Shown: piece after piece, positions 1-35,887 of the stretch
Layout: each line of letters opens with the position of its first letter
Numbering within the stretch: position 1 is the first letter of the stretch
DNA from: Albula goreensis
Lineage: Eukaryota; Chordata; Actinopteri; Albuliformes; Albulidae
Length of the DNA stretch: 64,000 nucleotides
Direction: 5' to 3'
NCBI GenBank assembly: GCA_022829145.1
Contig: CM040751.1
Coordinates: forward strand, 6,963,581 to 7,027,580
Program-made: the position numbers and the translations under genes
Notes under the pieces: generated by a model
The model's input: the letters and a program-made list of their open reading frames with translations, nothing else
Database searches by the model: none
What the model was told of the DNA's origin: nothing

Positions 1-1182
1 TGTGGGTATTTATAGATGTCCCTCCAGAGAAAATTGTGGATGCAGGAGCAGGTCTTGTGTAGATTATACTTCCTAAGGTCTATATTTGAATGTTAAAGTT
101 GCCCCAGCATGGGAACTTTGTACAGTCGGATATCTGATCACGTAGATTGTCTTTGCCCTCCCTAAGTGCCCCAACCTCTCCCCCGAAACCTAGAACCAGA
201 CCAGGGGGGTGGATTCATGGACAGTGATGACAGTAGGTTAGGGTTATGTAAGCTTCCCCACAACTAAATTAGGAGGATAAAAAAAAGTTTTCATCTGTGC
301 CTCACCAGAAACAACAGAGCTCAAATGTAATTATAAATGTCTAAAAGGGCAATGTGAAAAAAATTTATTGCTGAATTTGAAACAGTTGTGTACATAAATT
401 GCGACTTGAAATCAAGTTAGGCGGATAAAGCAAGCTCTTATATGCTCACATATAATGTTGTATGTTGAAATAGGTTGACAGACACTAGCCATTCCTCTAA
501 GTTCAAAGTATAGGCATCAACTCCCCTTAATAAGGGGTAGAAGAGTGTACGTGATTGGTTTGTACCTAAAATATAGTATAATGATAAAGACAAGTCTGAG
601 TATCTCTGTTGTATCCTATAAAGAGCAGAGAGCCTCAGCACTGACCCATGGGGCTGGCAGTAATTTTCTGGTTTAATTATCTCATAGATAATTGATTGAT
701 TAATGTAACTGAATGATGATTCTTCTCACCTGATGTTTCAGGGTTAATCAGTCTCTGATTGGACTGATTAGGAAATGAAAATTAGAGACTGAAAACCAGC
801 TGTACAATTTGCCCATCCCTGACCTTGCATGTGTTATACACTAATCGTAAGATATACAAATGTTGGTAGTTCTATTCCCCAGATGATTTTAAGATGAAAA
901 TCAAGCACATGTTACATTAAGTGTGAAATATTCTATGTTACAGATGTTCTCATATATGCGTATGAATTGCTGTATGTCTTTTCATTCTGTCTGCCCTCTT
1001 AGCCACATCTCCCTGGAAACCATGTTTTATTTTGGGATTTCCTGGCAAAGTAGAAGAAACGAAGGAGATTGTTTAGTTTGCTCCAGATGGTTATCATCCT
1101 TACTTACTGTTTCGTATTGTCCCATGTTTTGGCTTTTTGTAATCTAAACACACTTTTTATGAATAAAATTTGCATTCCTCAG
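1..1182. other. 5' flank, no supported gene
   Basis: No coding exon can be supported here. The missing 5' exons of the cytokine gene that begins at 1183 (signal peptide and helix A) should lie here or before the window. A short hydrophobic stretch is open from about 1069 into the 1183 exon, but it does not look like helix A of the IL-15 family and has no clear start context. Confidence 0.5.
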
Positions 1183-1329
1183 GTCTTTGTTGTGTCCTTG
1201 TCTCTTGGGCAGAAATGTCCCTATTCCACGCTGAACTGTTTCACAAAGGAGATGAAGGTCCTGATGTACCACAGCACTGTCGAAGGCATCGAAGTGATAA
1301 GCAAAGGACTGGATCACATTCCTAAACAG
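1183..1329 (+). CDS. il15l: il15l penultimate coding exon
   Basis: The exon is 147 nt (49 codons), with acceptor CTCAG at 1178-1182 and donor GTGAGC at 1330. It carries the cysteine pair C-x6-C and the following helix (EMKVLMYHSTVEGIEVIS), which corresponds to helices B and C of IL-15. The first ten residues are hydrophobic and lack the usual polar pre-cysteine segment. Confidence 0.75.
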
Positions 1330-4300
1330 GTGAGCATCTCTGCCCAACATAAGACCTTTACCACACACTCTTCTCTGTAGTTAATGTGTTTCCTTGTGTT
1401 TGGAAACAGCTTACTCAAAGCATACAAGTAGCTCCAGCAGATGTTTTCTTCATGGCTTGGTGATTCATCGATTCCAGTAGCGTTTTCTGTAATGAAGAGG
1501 TCCAGCAGCGACAGTTTGCAGTTGCGAAGCAGCCTGAGTTTACCTTTGCCATATGGTTTCCTGTCACTACACTTGTGCTTGCTTGAGTAGCATAATTTTA
1601 TCTGTTGAAAGAAAGCAGTGGGGGGCCTGGTAGCTCATCTGGAAGAGCGCATACCACATAAGGCTGAGACCCCACCACAGCAGCCTGGGCCCAAATCCAG
1701 CCCAGGCCCCCGCCCCATGCCAGACCCCCTCCCCCCCAACGCCACCATCCAACAAAGCAAAAAAAAATGCCAATAAAAGGACGCAGTGAAAGTAACAAAA
1801 ACATATTTATTGTTGTTGTTTTAAATGTACTGTCTGAATATGTATAGATAATATGTATAGGTAGTTATAGACTTAAACTGTATAGAGCTCTTTGTAATGT
1901 CAGAGGAAAAAGACAGATAGCTGTGGCTTTATCTGCATATGTTGTGCAGTTTCACTTTTCAACTTGCACCTTTATTGCAGTGTTCTCAGCATATGGTCAC
2001 CGCCCTGCTTTTAACTTCATGGTGGTATAAGCAAAAGAGCACACCTGATAATATCTCATAGCACAGTTCAGATCAGAGGGAACACAAGGGAAAAGACTAA
2101 CAAGAAACCAAAGAGTTAATTATGCTTAACACACAGAAATTAGAGCACTGTTCTCAGGCTGTCCTACTGCATTACTGTGGATTGCAATGCAATTGGCGTT
2201 TTACCACATAGCAATTATAGAGAGGCTTCAATCAAATGTGTTTAGTGTCTGAAAGGGCATGTAGTACTCAGTCATTAATTTGGTGCATTATGAAGCACAT
2301 GTCTTGTTTATGTCTTCATAATTGGCATTCTAAAACTCGGATTGCTCCACTGTTTGTGTACTTCTATGTCACCCGGCTGTTCACTGCAAAATCTAATAAT
2401 TCAAACCATACAGGTGCAAAAGGACCAGTCGACCCTTACTACCAGGTGCACAGGGCAATATCAAGTAATACAGTCCTACATGGTGTGAACATGCCCAATA
2501 CCATGTTGATGCGGTTTGTGTGCATTTCTGCAAGCAGAGAGCATACCCAATTCCACTTTAAAGATAGCTCAATGTTGTGGAGGAAGTGAGACATTGTAGC
2601 CAACTGGACTTTGCACTCATTGAGCAGTTGGAACCATGGACTGCATGTGATTCACAGAGCTATAAAAACAGACTGTTGCATCTATTTCAAGATGGTATTT
2701 TGGCTCAGTAAGTTTGTAAAATTAAGGAATGAATGAATGTGTGCACAAAATAAACATTATTTACTTATCTAGCTATATAAAACCCAATCAATGCATAACA
2801 TACATGTGAAGTTATATATAATAGTTTGATTGTTGTGTAATATCATCATTTTCAATATATTTTTTGATATATCAAATTATAACACTATGCTTTGGGTCTG
2901 TTCATCTAGTCTGTGGCTTTGGCCAAAGTTCTCAGAGACCAAATATTAATGTACATGAGATACAGGGGTGAGTACACTGAGAGGGACCTGTAGTTTTGCA
3001 AATTAATAGTTAGCTGCTATTTTGAGGGACACACCTGTCATCATTATACTTTTCCTACATTTCTTCATTAACTTGACAGTGAAGTATTTAAGGGTAACGT
3101 GATCCAAACATATACATACATAAATACACACACACACACACAGTTTGTCCGGGATGGGAAAGGGAGAGAGAGAGAGGTGGTGGCCGCCTGTGGTTAATGA
3201 CCTCACCTATTTACTTTAGCAAACAGACCAACCAAAAAAGGCAGAGTACTTGAATATTATGTGATAAAGGTTTGGTCACTTTCAAATTAAACCAAACATG
3301 GCTGTTGGGAATATTTATCAAAGGAATGTACATTTGGGGGGCACATTAGCGCCTGAACAAGGGTTGTACCGTGCCCTATTCCACTTTCAATTGGTAACAC
3401 CAAATGTAGATTCATATTGGCCATCAGTAGTGTGGCATTTTAGGTATTTGATTGGGATTTTGAGAACGTGATTGTTAACTTTAATTAGGCAAGTGACCTG
3501 TGGTGACGGATTTGGAAGTATTCATGACTGTGAGCCATTTCTCACCCCTGAACTCTGCTGGCTTGTCTTATCTGCCCTTAGTTTGACCTTGAGCAGAGCA
3601 GATGACTGTACAGGAAACAGAGCAGGGCAAATAACCATTAACATGCAGGTTACTCTCCCAATAAGGGCACAAACATTATCAGTAGTTACCTTGGAGTTTG
3701 TGGAAACAACTAATGCAATTTAGTTAGGTGATTTGAACTTGCACTTGTGAGAAGGGTGTTTTAAATGACAGACCAGGGGAAAGAAGTTTGTTGGAGTAGT
3801 GCTGATTTGAACATGAACAAGTCTGAACAGACAATAAAATGCTGTCAAGATATCTGGTTTTGCTACTGTATGACCCTGTTTTATGACAGAACAAATGTGT
3901 TTGATGTTGCTAGCTTTATGTATTGAATCACATAAAAATTGTGGATCCAAGATAATTCATCTATACATCATGGTACATAAGGTATTCTTGGATGCAATAG
4001 GCTGCAATACATTTAGCATTGTAGATTCCATTAGTAATTGGAATAGATTCTATGGCAGATCCTTATGAGTGCTGGTTTATTGAATTACATATACCCTTAA
4101 AGAAACTAAAGTTTATTTCGGTCAATAGCATGCATCCTTCAAGACGCTAAGTGCATTTGATTAAATCCTGACTGCTGTTCTTCAACCATATGGCAAAACT
4201 TCAGGGTGAGTGTGTTTGTATGAAAATTTGTCAGGGAGGGACACTGTCTGGTCAAGGGCCTCTTATTAAAACTGCAAGAATATGTTTTGATGATACGGAT

Positions 4301-4775
4301 ACTGTACCCTGCATTCAAAAGACTTGAATAGCCTACTTTAGAGTTTGCTTACTGTAGAATGGAAATTGTTTTTGCACACCCAAAGAATTTAATGTGCCTG
4401 ATAGTAAAGCATGTAGTTATAACACTAATGGGTATGCCAAGAACTGTAAGGAGTGTGCTGTTGCCCTGTCCTAATAGACCATACAGTCAAAACTAGCAAG
4501 GAAGGTTTGCAGCAATAACTCGATAGCTCCATTTCATTGGTCTGGAACTCTTCTGGAACTCTTCTGGAACTCCCACCCAGGTCACATTTTTGGATCCTTT
4601 GCCTTAATGTATCACATAAATTTGTTGGCACTAACAAGGTTATATCTGTGTGGTTCTCCAGGAGGACAGTGTGCACTGTCCACAGTGCGAGGTCCACAGA
4701 GAGAAGCCTGTGATAGCGTTCCTTCAAACGCTCAAGCAAATCATGCAGAGGATGAATGCGCAAAGCTGTCGGTAG
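1183..4775 (+). CDS. il15l: interleukin-15-like cytokine (partial, last two coding exons)
   Basis: Two exons, 1183-1329 and 4662-4775 (stop TAG), are both in phase 0, the phase rule of the IL-2/IL-15 family. The first encodes a C-x6-C-F motif (CPYSTLNCF) followed by E and V at the spacing of human IL-15 CKVTAMKCF. The second encodes C-x2-C-E (CPQCEVHREK) and an amphipathic last helix (AFLQTLKQIMQ), matching human IL-15 CKECEELEEK and FLQSF. All four disulfide cysteines of the IL-15 fold are therefore present. Family knowledge: these are secreted four-helix cytokines that signal to lymphocytes through IL-15R alpha-type receptors. Choosing IL-15L over IL-15 or IL-2 rests on the linkage to supt5h and is inference. 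Signal peptide and helix A exons were not found. The gene could be incomplete or use unseen upstream exons. Confidence 0.72.
1622..1760 (+). repeat. tRNA-derived SINE-like element
   Basis: The stretch begins like a tRNA gene, with an A-box match TAGCTCATCTGG at 1631-1642 followed by GAAGAGCGC. A degenerate B-box-like segment lies near 1686-1697 and a C-rich tail follows. It is too diverged, and its B box too poor, to be a working tRNA gene. It lies in the intron between the two recognised il15l exons. Confidence 0.55.
4542..4573 (+). repeat. 12-bp short tandem repeat
   Basis: About 2.6 copies of a 12-bp unit (CTGGAACTCTTC) lie roughly 90 bp upstream of the last il15l exon. Confidence 0.8.
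4662..4775 (+). CDS. il15l: il15l terminal coding exon
   Basis: The acceptor is TTCTCCAG ending at 4661. The exon has 37 sense codons and TAG at 4773-4775. It encodes EDSVHCPQCEVHREK, then a helix with FLQ and a C-terminal NAQSCR. The C-x2-C-E motif is the family hallmark for the second halves of both disulfides. The additional cysteine near the C-terminus has no counterpart in human IL-15. Confidence 0.78.
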   Translation, partial: EDSVHCPQCEVHREKPVIAFLQTLKQIMQRMNAQSCR

Positions 4776-7371
4776 AGCCTGGAGAGTCAAGGTGTTTCCT
4801 GGGTGCAAACGATCGCTGGATGGCTGCACTTCAGACTGCTTTCCGTCTCTTGCCCCCTTACCACCTACCACACCCCCACCTTTACCTGCCAGTGGAAGGA
4901 AGGACATAGGCAATGGGATCACTTCTCAAAGGGATAGTGCATTTCACAGGTAAGATCTATGTCACTGCCATAAGCCTATGATAAAGTGAAAACTGAGTTG
5001 CACTTCTGCATGGTTTTTTTAAGTTCCTCCTCTTCAGTGGAATCTCTGGAATTACTTGTCTGGAAGCTGAAAATAAGAATAACAGTTTTCATTGGAATGC
5101 TTTCAGTAGGATCAGGTCAGACCAGCTTTGGCCAATTCCACAGAACTACTACAGAAGTGAATTGGCATCTCACACATTTATCCCTGTCCTGTGAACTTTC
5201 TATTCCTAAAATATGATGGAGCCTGAGAGCAATTCATTTTTCAGTTGGCCCTAGAACAAGTATATATCTAGTGCCAATCAATTTAACAACAGAAATGTTC
5301 AGTCAGCAACTTAATGTGTTGTCTTCATAGAGAGATCGAAATGAATTCTTCTTTCAAAGGTATATGTGCAGCAGTGTACCATCTTTGTAATGAAGTGAAA
5401 AAGTGAAAGAAATATTACAGGCTACAAGAGTAGAAGATTTTTAGGTTTTATCAAAATTATGCTTTCATATTTTCACAAATAATTGTGAAATGGTGTGAAA
5501 CTGTATTGTCCCCATAGGAATAATAGGCCTACAATATGTTATTATTTTATGGGTTTCCTTATGAGTGTCATCTATTATAACATGTTTATGTTTTTATTTT
5601 TAGTTTTGAAACCTCATGAATGAGAGGGATGTAATTCCATCATCATTAAGTCTGCAAAGCATGAAAAAGGGAAGCAGAAGGAAGCAGCATTTATCTGTTT
5701 TTACTTCGGTTCACTTGAAGCTAAATTTAATTGACTTGTTTAGGCCAACTTGAGACTTCCTGGAAGCCGGACACTTTGAAGCACAAAGGCGGCGGTAATG
5801 GATATACTTTGGTCTGAAAAAAAGAAAAAGAAAGAAAGGTTAAAGTTGCTCTGAACATATTTTCCAGGCATTTCCTCTGATTTGCAGTGCACAGTCTTAA
5901 TCCCTCATGATACACCAGGATGTAGCTGTGTAAAGGAAACATGGATGAAATGAGGATTGTCCATGTCTCATTGCTGCCAGAAGCAGTGAGAAATTACTGC
6001 CAAGAAACTGAGTTTATCAAAGGATCTGCTATTTTTCTTGGAACCACTCTCAATGATCTCAGCAGAGAAATATATAATTGGTTTTTGATAAACAGTGTTA
6101 TTAAGTAAATGTTTGCATTCAGCTTCAGTCCAAATTTAGTTACCCTTTCTCAGCAGGTTACCTGTCTGATTAATAACCTTTGGGGGAACAAAGAATAGGA
6201 GACTCATAAATTACCCATATGAATAAAAATGAACAAATTAAGAATTCTGAACTATTATTGAATAATTCTATTTGAAGCTTTCAAATGTAACATGTTAATT
6301 TGTCAGTTTAACTACTGGTGTCAACCTGCAAGGCACAATTATCTCAGAGTCAAGCTTTTAAATCAGAACATTTTATTCAAAACAACGAATGATATTTGAC
6401 AAAATGACAAACTGAGAAATGCTACACCCAATGGCTATAGGCTTACTGAGTCTATTTAGATTATACTAGTCTAAAAATATACTTTCAAGATTATCATTTT
6501 GTTACTTGTCTCTAAAGGAGTGTCACTGGCACTCCCAACATGGCCTATGAAAATATGAGTTTGCTCATTTCTAAATGGTGGTTGTGCTTCGATGTTGATA
6601 AGCTAGCTCAGGCAATAATGTATGACCAAAGCCAGTGGTAACACTAGTCTCTGATATGAAAACTTAATTCAAGTGTTCTTACGTGTATGCAAAAATGTAA
6701 GCATGCACATGGATACAAAAGACACATATGTACATACCTGTGTATACACACACGCACACATTATCTTAAAGAGCCATAAAGAAGAATTTGTATGATGATA
6801 TTTCTATCGTCTGATTCTCTGCATTTGTATTCAAGAAGTTACTGTTAAATTTTCAGAAACAAGACTAATTACCAAACTGTCTTTCTGAAAGAGACCGAAC
6901 ACAAATATGATCGTTAACAAACGTGATGGTGAAATCTTGAAAGTAGAAATTGTAACAAAGGTGAAAGTGAGGCTTTACCTTTTATATGTGGTATTTGTGG
7001 TGCATGAGACCAGACAATTAGCTTTTTTGTTGTTGTGATGACACTGTGTTTTTTAACACAATTGTGAATTTTTATTAATGCTTTAAACACTTAAATTGTC
7101 TCTTATCAAATGTTGTAATTAAAGAATTGTGCATTTTTACATAGATCTTACCAGAGTCATACACCACATGACGTTTGGCAGACCTAGCAATTGGATTTTG
7201 AGACCAGACCTTTCAAGAAAAAAGTTTGCATATAGTGTTTCTTTAACTTTTAAGGCTTGTATTTTCAGTTAACAGTCACTGAAAACAGCTGAAAGCTCAA
7301 CAGAAAGATCTTATAAACAATTAGAAATACTTGTGCTCTGTTATGTGATGTCTTCTTCTGTTGACACATTG

Positions 7372-7475
7372 GCTGTGTCCCAAACTACATGCTTCCATAC
7401 TACCAAGTGTGCATCTCAGATCAGGTTGGAGCGTACATACTTCAGAGTGTGGAAGGAAGCGATCTGGGACACAGC
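7372..7475. repeat. MITE-like element with 11-bp terminal inverted repeats
   Basis: GCTGTGTCCCA at 7372-7382 is the exact reverse complement of TGGGACACAGC at 7465-7475. The 104-bp interval has no coding potential. Size and structure fit a non-autonomous DNA transposon. The family is not identified. Confidence 0.55.
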
Positions 7476-9059
7476 AGCTGGTTCATTTTAGTATGTAGAT
7501 TCTGGGATTTCAGTGTCAATATGCTGTTGTTTCCTGTTCATAATTAGAATTTTCCGAAACCCTATGTACCTATGACTCTTGTCCTGATCGCCTGCACACA
7601 TGAGTTACTGCCATACATTTGTATGAATGGGGGGGAATCTCTTCAATCTGCCATACGTTATTAATTCAGTGTGTGAGTCCTTACTTCACAATGATTACCA
7701 GTCTTTGAATGGTGCTACCTCACTGTCTACGAAGATCCCAAGGATCAAGAACAGCTTCTTCCTCTCTACAATCTGGAGATCAGGCTCCTTTCACCTGGCA
7801 TACCACTCCTGAGCTACTTAAGGACCTATTGCACTCTATTTTGAAATATTACACTGTCATACTTGTTCTTTTTCATGAATACTGTTTCTTGTCCATACAT
7901 TTCTTGAAGTATTTGGCTAATGTGTTTTTTTATGAAGCCCTGTACTGAATGTATTGTTATATTATACTGATGCCTATACATTGTTTTTTCTGTATTTTGT
8001 AAGAGTTTTTATACAGTGAAAGCTATTACTTCTGGCTTTGGCCATGTGACAATAAAGAATGTTATTTTGTATGTTGTGGGTAGCTAGCTGCATACCAAAG
8101 GTAAAGTTCCAAGGAAAGGAGTACCCCCATCTCCTCTCTCTGTTTTCATCTTTGTTTACATACCTACAGGTTATTAGCAGAACATTAGTCATAACAAAAA
8201 GCATTCCACAGATGTGAATTCGGCAGTAATGGGTGGAGGCTTATTTTCAAATGTTCAGTTGCACTGAGTGATAAAGAAGAAAATAAACCATTAAAATGTT
8301 CAGTTATGTGCAAGGAGTACACCGAGATGGGCTGTGGTGTGATGATGCAGTCCAAAGACAGGGGCTTGAGCATATGAGCTATACTAAAGTTATTTATTTT
8401 CAAAGAATCACGTTTCCCATCTTTGTTTTTTCCTTACGAACTACAGGACTAAGCAAGATCGTGCAATCAGGCTCAGAGGAGAAGGCACTCATATACTTAA
8501 GACATACACTTATCCGAAGAGAAATAAATGCAACATCCTATACATGTGACAAACATTTAGTTGGGTTACATTGTTGATAAAATGCAAGGTAATAGAGTTT
8601 GCAAAGTTAATTTCGATGTAGCTGGATTGCTTCATAATCCCACATTTTTACACTAATGTTATGAGACCTGCAACATGTTACACAACATCATCAAGTAGGT
8701 CTGTAACCTACCTATCGTAACTTCATATTTAGCAGACGCCCTCATCTGGAGCGAATAGGCTACAGTTAACACTCCTACACACCACCCATGTAGGCATGTT
8801 TTAAACCCCACAGTCAAAGTATCCTTCATTGAAAGTATCAAATAACAACTTTACATTTTTCCTCAAGACCTCAGTCTCCGCTCCTGGCAGAGAATAAGGC
8901 AACGAGTGGCGACAGCGAGCTACTGTCTAATACTCACACGGCTCTGTTTTTTTTTTTTTTTTTTTTGATTAGGAAGTCCACTTTATGCATTTCGTTAGAA
9001 CATAACTTCACCACTGGTACGAAGCCAAATCCAAATTTCCTTTGAATTTCCTGGACCAG

Positions 9060-9212
9060 TTTTAGATTTCAAGACCACAGTCCAGTGGTTCTCAGCTGTA
9101 GTCAAGGAAGGTGAGCAAACTTCTAGTTTTAGATTTCAAGACCTGTTTTAGATTTCAAGACCATGATCTAGTGTTTCTCAACTGTAGTCAAAGGAAGGTG
9201 AGCAAACTTCTA
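9060..9212 (+). repeat. imperfect tandem duplication, about 67 bp per copy
   Basis: Copy 1 (about 9060-9126) and copy 2 (about 9145-9212) both run from TTTTAGATTTCAAGACC to GGTGAGCAAACTTCTA with scattered differences. A short partial copy of the start of the unit (near 9127-9143) lies between them. Confidence 0.8.
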
Positions 9213-9899
9213 AAATCCAAGATAAACTTCCAGTCAGTGTCCAAAAACACCAGTTGTTGTACCATGAGTAATACACTGTCAAAATGCATGTAGACTACAG
9301 CCAATTTTCTCAAGAAATCCAATACTATACATAAATAGTATCACCTAAATACAACAATCAGGCCAATCTGGAAAAGTATGTATAACTAACAATAACCAAT
9401 AGGTCTCCATTAAAAAGTGCAAGGATGGCAGCGGGAGCAAAAGCAAACAATTGTTCCTAGCCAGCTGTGGTCTTTGAGTGAGGGGATTTAGTTTAATGTT
9501 GTTTGACGTTCTGCTTGCCTTAACTTAAATCTGGTTATTGAAGGTAAGGTGGCCTGTATCTATCTATAACGATAAGGGAGAAGCCAACACTTTTAAAAAG
9601 AATACTGGGGAAAAACATTACTGTATAACCACAATCACAGCTTATTTCGTATTTTCAGCCCGAATATCACTTGGAAAATAGGCTTAACGTTTGTGTAATC
9701 ATTAATATTCATTATATAATTCGGGAAAATATATAATACCTATTTTGATATCAATATTTATCTCCAGTGGAAAACTGAACATGACATGAGACCACTGATC
9801 ATTTACGCTACCATACTAAATAGCGAACGTTCTAGCAAAATGAACACAATCTTATGTGCGGTTTTTCACCCCCACTTGGCCCATGGCCGTGAGATAACG

Positions 9900-10026
9900 G
9901 AAGTATCATACCTAACGTCATTACTTTCTCGCGATAGTTTCGTTTCGAAGCGCCCTAGCGAGGGACGTGGAAGTAAAACAACGTTTAATTGAACATTGTG
10001 TTGAATTTGCTTCTTATTTTCCAAAG
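9900..10026 (+). promoter_or_regulatory. supt5h: supt5h promoter region and non-coding first exon (end at 10026)
   Basis: This is a locally CpG-rich stretch just upstream of a strong donor (CCAAAG|GTAAGC at 10027). It contains TCTCGCGATA at 9927-9936, one base from the vertebrate palindrome TCTCGCGAGA used by housekeeping promoters (BANP). It also has an ACGTCA half-site near 9914. The first exon probably ends at 10026. The second exon, which holds the start codon, may begin near 10540 after ACTTGACAG. The transcription start is not visible from sequence alone. Confidence 0.45.
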
Positions 10027-10668
10027 GTAAGCGACCGAGTTTGATGATTGGGGCCCCTAATTCATTGAAAAGCTAACAACTTGCATGCGGTTATCCCTAT
10101 CAAATATTTCAGCGAGATATTTATGTTATAGCAAGCTAGCGTCGTTAACTAGGCAGATGTTTGTAAAGCTGGGCAACTAGCAGTAGGCCCAAAGACAATC
10201 ACGGAGTACTAAACCATTGTTTAAACTGCGCTAGTTAGCTACAGTTAGCTGTTTGTAAGAACTTATTGATAGCGTGTAGCAGGTTAAGAGTTAGCTCGTA
10301 TATCTGGATTTTTAGTAATTATTACATATTGACTTGGAAACAGGCCATGTTAGCTAGATAATGCTAACTGTATAGCTTGTGGGTAAGGAACAGTGGCTTA
10401 CACAAACTAAATATTGCGGGCAATGTTTTTTTAAGCAATGCTTGGAGTTGTTCGTAATGTTGCTTGCTAGTTATTTTCTTAAGAACGCATTGCTGAATTA
10501 ATTCAGTTGCCAGATTTGTGAAAATTAATTACTTGACAGGTTCCACAAACGCTAAGGAAGACCGCTTGGTTTTCGTTAAGTTCCATAGATTGTTGTTGGC
10601 TTTCCAAACACGTGTAGCAAATCTAAACCTTGGAACTGTACACTTTCTTCTGAATTGAGTGGTCCAAG

Positions 10669-34771
<24,103 letters not shown>

Positions 34772-35059
34772 CCCCACCCCCAACCCCTCCTCCCACTGGC
34801 TTCCCCAACCGCCGCAGGACAATGTCGAAACAAGCAGACAAAGAATATGTGCTTTTACTGTGCTGTGGGTTTATTTTTTCCCTGTCCCCCCAAACCCCCG
34901 TCTCACCCCCCTGCCAGAGATTTGAAATTTGATTGTAGGCAGTGTATTCAGCAATTTTTCATTTAGATTTAAAACATGTCAAGTTATTTGCTCTCTTTGA
35001 TGTTGTACATGTAATTTTTTCGTGTAATGATTTTCTGTTGGGAAATTAAATTAGACCTC

Positions 35060-35065
35060 AATAAA
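35060..35065 (+). terminator. supt5h: supt5h polyadenylation signal
   Basis: AATAAA lies 289 bp after the supt5h stop codon, which ends at 34771. The 3' end is therefore expected near 35080-35095. A second AATAAA lies near 35134. Confidence 0.7.
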
Positions 35066-35338
35066 TTTCTGAAATAGATAAGTAGTATCACTGTCATCAC
35101 AAGTCAGTGCCATAACACAGTCGCTAGAAAGTAATAAAAGAGAATTCTCTGTAATGTATAGTATCATGCATCACACAACATCACAATTATTGGGTACATA
35201 ATCTTGTTAGTTGTATGTCATTAGGAAAAAAAGAAGTGATACCATTACGCTCAACAGCTTAAGGGTAGAATGGTACGTAAAAAACCTATGACTTTACATA
35301 GATACAATAAAACTGGTTCGCACATGGCAATGCATTCC

Positions 35339-35500
35339 TCAAATAATGCTTATATACTTCTTAATCTGTGAGCCGCAGGGGAACAAAACACACAAACGTT
35401 TCGGCAAGCGGCCTTCTTCAGTGTGTGATGAAGAGTTTTTCAAATGCAGTTTGCTATACGTATAGCACAGGTATATAATAAGTATATAAACATTGTTTGC
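35339..35500 (-). mobile_element. Penelope-like element fragment with hammerhead ribozyme motif
   Basis: Read on the minus strand, 35427-35389 gives CACACA, then CTGAAGA, a GGC/GCC stem with loop, GAA, ACGT, T, then TGTGTG. This is the order of a type I hammerhead with a minimal stem III. An inverted repeat encloses it (AATGCTTATATACT near 35346, AGTATATAAACATT near 35480). Penelope-like retroelements are known to carry such ribozymes in their terminal repeats. No reverse transcriptase is present. Confidence 0.55.
35389..35427 (-). ncRNA. candidate hammerhead ribozyme (type I, minimal stem III)
   Basis: The conserved core CUGANGA is present at 35421-35415, GAA at 35402-35400, and the cleavage triplet GUU follows. 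Stem I pairs CACACA with UGUGUG exactly (6 bp), stem II is three G-C pairs, and stem III is two pairs. Position 7 is A rather than the usual U, which the consensus allows. Activity is inferred, not shown. Confidence 0.5.
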
Positions 35501-35691
35501 AGAAGTGCGTTGCTGTGTGTGGCCCATTTTCTGTCTATTCATAGTTGCATTTTATTGCAACTGAGTCAACATGTCCTGACAGTAACCTTAATTTGACAGA
35601 CTGATTGAAGTCTAATGAGAATCACATGGTGATAATGGATGAACTGGTTTTGAAGGACTGTGGCAGAACATCATGTGTTTTTGGCTCAGAA

Positions 35692-35697
35692 TTTATT
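35692..35697 (-). terminator. rnaset2: RNase T2 gene polyadenylation signal
   Basis: AATAAA on the minus strand lies about 190 bases beyond the stop codon at 35888-35890. The supt5h and RNase T2 transcripts would end about 600 bp apart, tail to tail. Confidence 0.5.
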
Positions 35698-35887
35698 TGC
35701 GCCCTAAATGAAGATGAGCAGAAAAGGCTGTACAATACAAACAGCACCAACAAATAAATATTTTATGCTCAAACATGGGAAATCTATATTCTTTTAACAT
35801 TATTAAAAAGGGTTCTCCAGATGCTTCCCCCACCGCCGCCCAACCCCCACCCCCCACCCCACCTTCCATGGCTTGGCCGTGGTGTCC

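Larger units (their letters stand above)
4776..9650. other. il15l 3' flank and intergenic DNA up to supt5h
   Basis: This is AT-rich DNA with no reading frame that resembles a known protein. It contains a MITE-like palindrome (7372-7475), a 20-bp T run near 8947 and an imperfect tandem duplication (9060-9212). No convincing polyadenylation signal for il15l was found close to its stop codon. Confidence 0.6.

Noticed and set aside
1-60. Short open frame at the window edge ending in TAG (IDVPPEKIVDAGAGLV)
   Set aside because: About 19 codons without a recognisable family or splice context. The window edge prevents any judgement.
1069-1182. Hydrophobic stretch open into the il15l exon, resembling a signal peptide
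   Set aside because: It contains a good acceptor just before 1183, and the peptide lacks a helix A, so it is more likely intron read-through than a first exon.
1622-1700. Functional tRNA gene
   Set aside because: The A box is good but the B box and acceptor stem do not fit. The context and tail fit a SINE.
4425-4922. 165-codon open frame on the minus strand across the last il15l exon
   Set aside because: It is the antisense shadow of the real exon and matches no family.
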